Positions 57,690-64,000 of a stretch of 64,000 nt of DNA are shown piece by piece (positions within the stretch are counted from its first letter, which is position 1; each line of letters begins with the position of its first letter). The stretch comes from Variovorax paradoxus. Lineage in GTDB: Bacteria; Pseudomonadota; Gammaproteobacteria; Burkholderiales; Burkholderiaceae_C. Under the pieces are notes generated by a model. It was not told where the DNA came from. It searched no databases and saw only the letters and a program-made list of their open reading frames with translations. The DNA lies in NCBI RefSeq assembly GCF_018614875.1, contig NZ_JAGGNW010000006.1:124001-188000 (forward strand), given 5' to 3'. The position numbers were made by a program, and so were the translations under genes.

Positions 57690-58697
57690 ATGAGCATCGC
57701 CACCATGCACACAACCCACCTCTCCCGCGCACTGCGCGTGAACGAGAAGGCCCCCAACCTCGACGCGCTGCAGCTCGAGGCCGCGCCTCAGCCGGAACCC
57801 ACACCGCCCCCCGGCCATGCCGTGGTGCAAGTCGCCGCCGCCGCAGTCAACCCGAGCGACGTGAAGGCCACGCTGGGCCTCATGCCGCAGGCCGTCTGGC
57901 CGCGCACGCCGGGCCGCGACTTCGCCGGCACCGTGGTGAGCGGTCCCGCCGAATGGATCGGCCGCGAGGTCTACGGCTCGGGCGGCGACATCGGCATCAC
58001 GCGCGACGGCTCGCATGCGCGCTATCTCGTGCTGCCCGAAGCCGCGTTGCGCGCCAAACCCCGGGGCATCTCGATGGACGAGGCCGGCGCCGTGGGCGTG
58101 CCCTTCGTCACTGCGTACGAGGGCTTCAGGCGCAGCGGCATGCCGCAGGCCGGGCAGACCGTGCTGGTGCTCGGCGCCAACGGCAAGGTCGGGCAGGCCG
58201 CGGTGCAGCTCGCGTCGCAGGCCGGTGCCCGCGTGATCGCGGTGCAGCGCCGCGCCGGTCCGTTCGAAGGATTCGCCTGCGGGCCGGTCGACGTGATCGA
58301 TGCACGCCAGCATGCCGACGTGGGCGCGCAGGTGCGCGAGCTCACCGGCGGGCGCGGCGCGAACATCGTCTACAACACCGTGGGCAGTGCCTACTTCGAG
58401 GCCGCCAACAAGGCCATGGCCAAGGGCGCGACGCAGATCTTCATCGCCACGCACGACCGCGCGGTGCCCTTCGACATCTTCGCGTTCTACCGCGGCATGC
58501 ACACCTTCGTGGGCATCGACTCGCTCGCGATGGATTGCGTGGCCTCGACCGCGCAACTCGATGCGATGCGCGAGGGCTTCGAGCGTGGCACGCTGAAGCC
58601 CTTTCCCGTGGCACGGCATTTCACGCTCGACGAAGCCATGGACGCCTACCGGCTCGTGCTCTCGGGCAGCACCGACCGCGTCGTGCTGCGTCCCTGA
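57690..58697 (+). CDS. Zinc-type / quinone-oxidoreductase-like alcohol dehydrogenase (MDR superfamily)
   Basis: A 335-aa MDR protein. The catalytic domain has VVQVAAAAVNPSDVKATLG near 41 and PGRDFAGTVV near 72; the NAD(P)-binding fold is VLVLGANGKVGQAAVQLA near 153. The usual structural-zinc Cys cluster is not seen, so a zinc-free quinone-reductase-like enzyme is likely. It is separated from the upstream operon part by the inverted repeat but in the same direction. Start at ATG 57690; an internal ATG at 57705 is an alternative. Confidence 0.88.
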   Translation: MSIATMHTTHLSRALRVNEKAPNLDALQLEAAPQPEPTPPPGHAVVQVAAAAVNPSDVKATLGLMPQAVWPRTPGRDFAGTVVSGPAEWIGREVYGSGGDIGITRDGSHARYLVLPEAALRAKPRGISMDEAGAVGVPFVTAYEGFRRSGMPQAGQTVLVLGANGKVGQAAVQLASQAGARVIAVQRRAGPFEGFACGPVDVIDARQHADVGAQVRELTGGRGANIVYNTVGSAYFEAANKAMAKGATQIFIATHDRAVPFDIFAFYRGMHTFVGIDSLAMDCVASTAQLDAMREGFERGTLKPFPVARHFTLDEAMDAYRLVLSGSTDRVVLRP

Positions 58698-58719
58698 ACT
58701 GCAACCAAGGAACACCGCC

Positions 58720-59079
58720 ATGCACGTGACCCGTTTCAACGAAGCGCCGCACTACGAGGCGCCCAACCATTTCGACATGCGCTGCCTGCGCCTGCAGGGC
58801 AAGGAGGCCGGGCCGTCGACGCAGATGTGGATGGGCATGAGCCAGATCCTGCCCGGCGGCCGCACCGGGCTCGACGGCTCGCCGATGGAAAAGCTCTACC
58901 TCGTGCTCGAAGGCCAGCTCCATGTGGTCGGCGAACTCGACGGCGCGCACGAAGAAGAAGTGCTCGGCCCCTACGACAGCTGCCGCTTCGCGCCTGGCGA
59001 AAAGCGCCAATTGGAAAACCGCGGCAACCGCCCTGTGCTGGTGGCGCTGGTGATGCCGAACGCACCGCCACCGGGTTAG
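58720..59079 (+). CDS. Cupin domain protein
   Basis: A 119-aa single-domain cupin. LYLVLEGQLHVVGELDGAHE matches cupin motif 1 in shape, and YDSCRFAPGEKRQLENRGNR forms motif 2. Only some of the usual His ligands are visible, so metal binding is uncertain. In catabolic operons such proteins act as small isomerases, hydrolases or sensors. It follows the dehydrogenase gene after 22 bases. Confidence 0.85.
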   Translation: MHVTRFNEAPHYEAPNHFDMRCLRLQGKEAGPSTQMWMGMSQILPGGRTGLDGSPMEKLYLVLEGQLHVVGELDGAHEEEVLGPYDSCRFAPGEKRQLENRGNRPVLVALVMPNAPPPG

Positions 59080-59137
59080 CGCCCCCTTTCGGTCCGTCAT
59101 TCATCGCTCATCGAACAAATCAACGGAGACAAGACGC

Positions 59138-60139
59138 ATGAAGAAGACATCCAACTTCCAGAGCCGCCGAAAGGCGCTCGCGATGGCCGCGGCACTCGCG
59201 GCCATCTGCACGCTAGGCGGCACCGGCGCGCACGCGCAAGGCACATGGCCCGGCACGCAGCCGATCAAGCTCGTCGTGCCTTTCACGGCCGGCAGCGGCA
59301 CCGACATCGTCGCGCGGCTCGTGGCCGAGAAGCTCGGGCCCGCGCTGGGCACCAGCGTGGTCGTCGACAACAAGCCCGGCGCGGGCGGCACGCTGGGCGC
59401 GGCCATCACGGCCAAGGCGCCGGCCGACGGCTACACGCTGCTGGTGCATTCCGCGGGGCACCTCGTGAATCCGTGGATCTACAAGGGCCTGTCGTACGAC
59501 ACGATCAAGGACTTCACCGGCATCACGCCGATGGCGAGCCTGCCCAACGTGCTGGTGACCGCGCCTTCGCACTTCGCGAACGTGCAGGATCTCGTGACGA
59601 AAGTGAAGGCCAAGCCGGGCAGCTTCAACTACGGCTCCGCGGGCAACGGCTCGGCCACGCACATGAACGCCGAGGTGTTCCGCCTCGCGGCCGGCCTCGA
59701 TGCGCAGCATGTGCCGTTCCGCGGCACGCCCGAGGCCATGACCGAGGTGATGGCCGGGCGCGTCGACTGGTTCTTCGCGCCGATGGTGTCGGCCCTGCCG
59801 CTCATCAAGAGCGGCAAGCTGCAGGCGCTCGCCGTGGGCACGGCCAGGCGCTCGCCGGCGTTGCCCGAGGCGCCCACCACGGTGGAAGCCGGCGTGCCGG
59901 GTTCCGAATACCTGTTCTGGGTCGGGCTCTTCGCACCCGCGAAGACGCCGCAGCCGGTGGTGGACCGCCTGCAGGCCGAGGTCGCGAAGATCATGGCCTC
60001 GCCCGAACTCAAGGAGCGCCTCGACAAGCTCGGGGCCGAGCCTTTCACGATGCCGTCGGCGCAGTTCAACAAGTTCATCGCCGACGAAACCGGCAAGGCC
60101 CAGCAGGTGGTCAAGGCCGCCAGCATCAAGGTGGATTGA
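59138..60139 (+). CDS. Bug/TctC family periplasmic binding protein
   Basis: A 333-aa protein. A signal peptide ends near GGTGAHAQ (residue 34). The fold begins WPGTQPIKLVVPFTAGSGTD and IVARLVAEKLG, with NKPGAGGTLGA near 88, all hallmarks of the tripartite tricarboxylate (TTT) family binding proteins abundant in Burkholderiales. Genes for the two membrane partners are absent, the usual situation for Bug proteins. It probably binds the carboxylate or aromatic substrate of the operon. Confidence 0.95.
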   Translation: MKKTSNFQSRRKALAMAAALAAICTLGGTGAHAQGTWPGTQPIKLVVPFTAGSGTDIVARLVAEKLGPALGTSVVVDNKPGAGGTLGAAITAKAPADGYTLLVHSAGHLVNPWIYKGLSYDTIKDFTGITPMASLPNVLVTAPSHFANVQDLVTKVKAKPGSFNYGSAGNGSATHMNAEVFRLAAGLDAQHVPFRGTPEAMTEVMAGRVDWFFAPMVSALPLIKSGKLQALAVGTARRSPALPEAPTTVEAGVPGSEYLFWVGLFAPAKTPQPVVDRLQAEVAKIMASPELKERLDKLGAEPFTMPSAQFNKFIADETGKAQQVVKAASIKVD

Positions 60140-60141
60140 GC

Positions 60142-61815
60142 ATGCTGCGCACTCTGATCATGGCGGCCGCCACGGCTGCACTGCTGCTGCCGCTTGCAAC
60201 GCATGCACAGCCGGCCGACCTGATCGTCACCAACGCGAAGATCGCCACGCTCGACGCCGCCGCCACCACGGCGCAGGCCCTGGCCGTGCGCGACGGCCGC
60301 ATCGTGGCCGTCGGCAATGCCGGGCAGATGCGCGCGCTCTCGGGTCCGGTCACGCGCACGGTGGATGCCGGCGGCCGCACCGTGATTCCGGGGCTCATCG
60401 ATTCGCACATGCACGCCGTGCGCGCGGCGCTGAGCTATTCGACCGAGGTCAACTGGATCGGCGCCGGCAGCATCGCCGAAGCCATGGACCGCCTCCGCGC
60501 CGCGGCCGCGCGTGCGCGGCCCGGCGGCTGGCTGATCGTGGCCGGGGGCTGGACCGAGCAGCAGTTCGCCGAGCGCCGCCGCCCCACCGTGGCCGAGCTG
60601 CAGGAAGCCGCGCCGAACCATCCGGTGTACGTGCAGCTGTTCTATGAAGCGGTGGCGATGACGCCCAGGGCGCTCGAAGCGCTCGGCGTTCCCGCGGGCA
60701 CGCTGCCGGCCGGCATGAAACCCGCGGCGGATGGTGCGCCAGGCTGGATGACCGGCGACATCGTCGGCATCTCGGCCCTGTTCGACAAGCTGCCCAAGCC
60801 GACCTACGACGACAACCTGGCCGGCACGCGCGCCTTCTTTCGCGAGCTGAACCGCCTGGCCATCACCGGCCTGGTGGACCCGGGCGGCTTCAGCATCGCG
60901 CCCTCGCAGTACGCAGCCCTCTTCGAGCTGTGGCGCGAGAAGGCGCTGACGCTGCGCGTGGCCTACAGCGTGTTCGCGCAGAAGCCCGGCGCCGAGCTGC
61001 AGGAGTTTCGCGACCTGACGCAGATGCTGCCGATGGGCTTCGGCGACGACATGCTCAAGTTCAACGGTCTCGGCGAACGCGTGACGCTTGCGATGTACAA
61101 CAACAATTTTCCCGATGCGGCCGCGAAGGAGAAGTTCTACGAGCTCATCAAGTGGGCGGCCGTGCGCAGACTCGCGGTCACCATCCACTGGCAGGAGAAC
61201 GGTTCGGTCGACCACCTGCTCGGACTGTACGAGAAGCTCAATGCCGAGGTGCCGATCAAGGACCTGCGCTGGTCGATCGCGCACCTGGACGACGCTTCGC
61301 CCGAGACGCTGGCGCGCATGAAGGCACTGGGCATCGGCTGGACGATGCAGGACGCGATGTACTTCCAGGGCGATCGCGCGCTCGCCGTGCGCGGCGACGC
61401 GGCGCGGCGCATGCCGCCCATCGGCGCCGCATTGCGCGCCGGCGTGAACGTGGGCGCCGGCACCGATGCGCACCGCGTGGCTTCATACAACCCGTTCGTC
61501 GCCCTGCAATGGATACTCGACGGCAAGACCGTCAGCGGCAAGGCCATGCGCGGTGCCGACGAGACGCCCACGCGCGAACAGGCGCTGCGGCTCTACACGT
61601 CGGGCAGCGCGTGGTTCAGCTTCGACGAAGCGAAGCGCGGCACGCTCGAAGCCGGCAAGCTCGCGGACTTCGCGATCCTCGACCAGGACTTCTTCACCGT
61701 GCCGGTCGAGCGCATCGGCAGGACGGTGTCGCTGATGACGGTGGTGGGCGGGCGCGTGGTCTACGCCGCGCGGCCCTTCGATGCGGCGGGCACCTCGGTG
61801 GCTGCGGCGCCATAG
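60142..61815 (+). CDS. Exported amidohydrolase (YtcJ/amidohydrolase family 3)
   Basis: A 557-aa protein. A signal peptide (LLLPLATHAQ, cleavage about residue 22) precedes the amidohydrolase domain. HxH lies in VIPGLIDSHMHAV near 90, IHWQENGSVDHLL carries the next His near 345, and AGTDAHRVASYNP the catalytic Asp near 440. Family 3 enzymes cut amide, imide or carbamate bonds; being exported, this one may release the aromatic or acid substrate in the periplasm. It follows the Bug gene by two bases. Its 3' end overlaps the convergent next gene by 55 bases. Confidence 0.9.
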   Translation: MLRTLIMAAATAALLLPLATHAQPADLIVTNAKIATLDAAATTAQALAVRDGRIVAVGNAGQMRALSGPVTRTVDAGGRTVIPGLIDSHMHAVRAALSYSTEVNWIGAGSIAEAMDRLRAAAARARPGGWLIVAGGWTEQQFAERRRPTVAELQEAAPNHPVYVQLFYEAVAMTPRALEALGVPAGTLPAGMKPAADGAPGWMTGDIVGISALFDKLPKPTYDDNLAGTRAFFRELNRLAITGLVDPGGFSIAPSQYAALFELWREKALTLRVAYSVFAQKPGAELQEFRDLTQMLPMGFGDDMLKFNGLGERVTLAMYNNNFPDAAAKEKFYELIKWAAVRRLAVTIHWQENGSVDHLLGLYEKLNAEVPIKDLRWSIAHLDDASPETLARMKALGIGWTMQDAMYFQGDRALAVRGDAARRMPPIGAALRAGVNVGAGTDAHRVASYNPFVALQWILDGKTVSGKAMRGADETPTREQALRLYTSGSAWFSFDEAKRGTLEAGKLADFAILDQDFFTVPVERIGRTVSLMTVVGGRVVYAARPFDAAGTSVAAAP

Positions 61816-62390
61816 GGCGGCGCAAGCGCCTGCCGCACGCGTTCGCGCAGCACCGGCAGCACCTCGGTTTCGAACCACGGGTGGTGCTTGAACCAGCCGG
61901 TGTTGCGCGGCGACGGATGCGGCAGTGGGACGACGCGTGGCGCATAGTCCGCAAAGGCCTCGACCGTCTCGGTGACACTGCCCTTGCGCGCCGCGCCCAG
62001 GAAGTGGCGCTGCGCGTACTGGCCGATCAGCAGCGTGAGCTCGACCTGATTCATCTGCGCGAGCAGGCGCGCGTGCCAGAGCCCGGCGCACTCCCGGCGC
62101 GGCGGCAGGTCGCCGCTGCTGCCGCGGCCCGGGTAGCAATAGCCCATCGGCATGATCGCAACGCGCGCGGCGTCGTAGAACAGCTCGCGGTCGATGCCCA
62201 GCCAGCGGCGCAACTGCTCGCCGCTCATGTCGTTCCACGGTGCGCCGGTGGCGTGCACCGTCATGCTCGGCGCCTGGCCGACGATCAGCAGCCGCGCGCT
62301 GGCGCTGGCCTGCACCACGGGCCGCGGGCCGAGCGGCAGGTGCGCGGCGCAGGCGGTGCAGTTGCGGATGTCCGCGAGCAGCACAGCCAT
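61761..62390 (-). CDS. Uracil-DNA glycosylase family protein, Fe-S type
   Basis: A 209-aa protein. C11, C14, C85 and C101 match the spacing of the [4Fe-4S] ligands of family 4 uracil-DNA glycosylases. LLIVGQAPS near 34 is motif A, and PHPSPRN near 157 corresponds to the HPSP motif B. It would remove uracil or another damaged base from DNA. Start at ATG 62390 gives the family N-terminus; one at 62435 would overlap the preceding gene. The last 18 codons overlap the convergent amidohydrolase gene. Confidence 0.88.
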   Translation of the reverse strand: MAVLLADIRNCTACAAHLPLGPRPVVQASASARLLIVGQAPSMTVHATGAPWNDMSGEQLRRWLGIDRELFYDAARVAIMPMGYCYPGRGSSGDLPPRRECAGLWHARLLAQMNQVELTLLIGQYAQRHFLGAARKGSVTETVEAFADYAPRVVPLPHPSPRNTGWFKHHPWFETEVLPVLRERVRQALAPPYGAAATEVPAASKGRAA

Positions 62391-62406
62391 CGAGCCGGCA
62401 GGCGCG

Positions 62407-63237
62407 CTACCTGGAGAACGAGCCGAAGAACCCATTGAGATCGGCCCCCGAGGCGGCGCCTGCGAAGCCATCGAAACGCCCCTGTTCGGCGAGCGCCCGC
62501 GCGGCGCGGTCGAAGCCGCCCCAGGCCGCGCGCGCAAGCGCGCCACCCACGCTGACGCGCCGCACGCCGAGCGCGGCAATGTCCTGCATGCTGAGTTCGC
62601 TGGGCCAGCCGATCAGCAGGTTGACCGGCTTGGGCGCCACCGCCGCGACCACCGCCGCGATCTGCTCGCGCGTGCGGATGCCCGGCGCGTAGAGGCAGTC
62701 GGCGCCGGCCTCGGCGTAGGCCTTGAGGCGGGCGATGGCGTCGTCCAGGTCGGGGCGGCCGACGAAGAAGTTCTCCGCACGGCCCACCAGCAGCGTGTCG
62801 CCGCCGGCCGCGTCGATGGCGCCGCGGGCCGCGCGAAGCCGTTCGACCGCCACGCCGATCGCGAACAGCGGATTCGCCGCATCGCCCGTCGAATCCTCGA
62901 TCGACAGGCCCGCCACGCCGGTCTCGACCGCGAGCCGAACGCTTTCCGCCACGCCCTGGGCATCGGCCGCAAAGCCGTTCTCGAAGTCCGCGTTCACGGG
63001 CAGGTCGGTGGCTGCGACGATCTCGCGCAGATGGGCCAGCACGGTGTCGCGGGATTGGGCCCCGTCGGCCAGGCCCTGCGACCAGGCATGGCCCGAACTG
63101 GTGGTGGCCAGCGCCTTGAAGCCCAGGCCCTGCAGGTAGCGCGCGCTGCCCGTGTCCCAGGGGTTGGGGATGGCGAAGCAGCCCTGTTCGTGGAGCGCGC
63201 GGAAGTCGGCGCGTTTCTGGGCGACGGTACGGGTCAT
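62407..63237 (-). CDS. PEP mutase / isocitrate lyase family enzyme
   Basis: A 276-aa alpha/beta barrel. FAIPNPWDTGSARYLQGLGF near residue 21 and the metal/nucleophile region VNADFENGF near 81 are conserved, as are SIEDSTG near 115 and GRAENFFVG. The active-site Cys of isocitrate lyase (KKCGH loop) is absent, placing it with oxaloacetase/2,3-dimethylmalate lyase-like or PEP-mutase-like members of unclear substrate. It precedes the glycosylase gene by 16 bases on the same strand. Confidence 0.9.
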   Translation of the reverse strand: MTRTVAQKRADFRALHEQGCFAIPNPWDTGSARYLQGLGFKALATTSSGHAWSQGLADGAQSRDTVLAHLREIVAATDLPVNADFENGFAADAQGVAESVRLAVETGVAGLSIEDSTGDAANPLFAIGVAVERLRAARGAIDAAGGDTLLVGRAENFFVGRPDLDDAIARLKAYAEAGADCLYAPGIRTREQIAAVVAAVAPKPVNLLIGWPSELSMQDIAALGVRRVSVGGALARAAWGGFDRAARALAEQGRFDGFAGAASGADLNGFFGSFSR

Positions 63238-63335
63238 GGAAGCCTCATCTTTTCTTGCGTGTGCGAAGGATGGGGTTTTAACGCAACGAGGCAGACATTG
63301 CGCGCCGGCACCTTTCGGTGTTCTGATCGGCCCCC

Positions 63336-63794
63336 ATGCCCCACGTCATCCTGCTTTTTATCCATCTTCTCGCCGCTGCCTTCTGGGTCGGCGGCATGGC
63401 GACCCTGCACTTCGCGGTGCGCCCTTCCGCCGTCGCCACGCTGGAGCCGCCGCTGCGCCTGCGCATGATGGCCGCAACGCTGCGGCGCTTCTTCGTCGGC
63501 GTGGATGCGGCGGTCACGCTGCTGTTCGTGACCGGCGTGGGAATGATCATGGTGACCGGCGGCTTCCGTTCGGTGCACTGGCGCGTAGAGGCGATGATGG
63601 GCATCGCCCTCGTGATGGCCGGCATCTACGTGTATATCCGCGCTTCGGTGTTCAGGGCGCTGCGGCGCGCGGTGGAAGAAGGCGCATGGCCGGTGGCGGC
63701 CGGACGGCTCGACATGGTTCGCAAGCTCGTGAGCCTGAACCTCGCATTCGGCGTGGCGGTGTTCGGCGTCGCGATCATGGGTCGCGCTGGCTAG
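63336..63794 (+). CDS. CopD-like membrane protein
   Basis: A 152-aa protein with four membrane helices. LLFIHLLAAAFWVGGMATLH at the N-terminus carries the His residues typical of the CopD/PcoD integral-membrane family, and RKLVSLNLAFGVAVFGVAIM forms the last helix. Relatives take part in copper import or respiratory-chain-linked membrane functions. There is no CopC or other copper gene nearby, so the role is uncertain. It stands as a single gene. Confidence 0.8.
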   Translation: MPHVILLFIHLLAAAFWVGGMATLHFAVRPSAVATLEPPLRLRMMAATLRRFFVGVDAAVTLLFVTGVGMIMVTGGFRSVHWRVEAMMGIALVMAGIYVYIRASVFRALRRAVEEGAWPVAAGRLDMVRKLVSLNLAFGVAVFGVAIMGRAG

Positions 63795-63803
63795 ACACTA
63801 GAG

Positions 63804-64000
63804 CTAGCTGCCTGCCGCCCCCTTGAGCTCGACCCTGTTGCCGTCGGGGTCCTCGACGTAGATCGACGGGCCGTTACCTTCGGCGCCGAAGTTGTTCTGC
63901 ACCTCGCCATGCACCGGCACGCCGTGCCGCGCCATCAGCGCGCGGATGGCCGCTTCGTCGAAGGGCTCGATGCGCAGGCAGAAGTGGTCGACGTTGCGGC
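63804..64000 (-). CDS. VOC (glyoxalase/bleomycin resistance) family protein, 5' part missing
   Basis: The last 65 codons of a gene that runs off the right edge. The tail contains NVDHFCLRIEPFDEAAIRAL, then GVPVHGEV and PSIYVEDPDGNRVELKG. These show the metal-binding His of a VOC beta-alpha-beta-beta-beta module and the DPDGN-x-VEL signature with the Glu ligand. Members include glyoxalase I, extradiol dioxygenases and antibiotic-binding proteins. The exact role cannot be judged from this fragment. Confidence 0.85.
   Translation of the reverse strand, partial: RNVDHFCLRIEPFDEAAIRALMARHGVPVHGEVQNNFGAEGNGPSIYVEDPDGNRVELKGAAGS

Overview
The window comes from a GC-rich (roughly two-thirds G+C by eye) betaproteobacterial chromosome, most likely a Comamonadaceae member close to Variovorax. 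The evidence is a chromosomal hut operon of the HutF/HutG type, an S-adenosylhomocysteine (SAH) riboswitch in front of a methionine synthase, a Bug/TctC binding protein, many LysR regulators, and family-typical small proteins. No rRNA, tRNA, CRISPR array, prophage or insertion sequence was seen. The gene order is that of an ordinary chromosome with several catabolic islands.

Layout. 0-5 kb: a divergent cluster that looks like a reductive N-heterocycle (nicotinate-type) pathway: an ApbE-like UPF0280 protein, a 6-hydroxynicotinate reductase homologue, a ferredoxin-NADP reductase, a TetR regulator and an enamidase homologue, with two inverted repeats in the shared promoter. 5-8.2 kb: a gtrA/GT2/GT-C glycosylation trio. 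8.2-14.6 kb: methionine synthase in two genes (catalytic C-terminal part behind an SAH riboswitch; homocysteine-binding N-terminal part 2.5 kb away), with a PACE efflux pump, its LysR regulator and an SH3 protein between them. 14.6-27.3 kb: a complete histidine-utilisation locus (hutG, F, I, D, U, H, C) with an embedded polar-amino-acid permease/binding-protein pair and a NitT/TauT-type ABC transporter. HutC-like boxes lie before hutH and before the ABC operon. 27.5-36.5 kb: a Schlafen-AlbA_2 ATP-binding protein, recQ, two Gly-tethered lipoproteins (a nucleoside hydrolase with a tandem LacI-type operator and an S41 protease) and a double-AAA ATPase. 36.6-43 kb: threonine dehydratase, a 50-aa membrane protein, GTP-dependent PEP carboxykinase, small proteins, a LysR and a phosphoesterase. 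43-53.6 kb: phospholipase-D lipoprotein, SpmAB-like protein, flavin reductase, BON protein, DMT exporter, glutaminase, aliphatic amidase, LysR, DUF1127 and an unknown 562-aa protein.

53.6-61.8 kb: a LacI-controlled catabolic operon (intradiol ring-cleavage dioxygenase, SDR, BKACE, quinone-oxidoreductase-like dehydrogenase, cupin, Bug binding protein, exported amidohydrolase). It has matching operators in front of lacI and the dioxygenase and a long imperfect inverted repeat inside. 61.8-64 kb: uracil-DNA glycosylase-like protein, PEP mutase/isocitrate lyase-like enzyme, a CopD-like membrane protein and the end of a VOC-family gene.

The two parts most likely to hold undescribed biology are the 0-5 kb reductive heterocycle cluster, with a candidate flavin-attachment partner, and the dioxygenase-BKACE operon, which may finish ring cleavage without the usual CoA-transferase and thiolase. 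All product names rest on reading the sequence; none has been tested by a database search.
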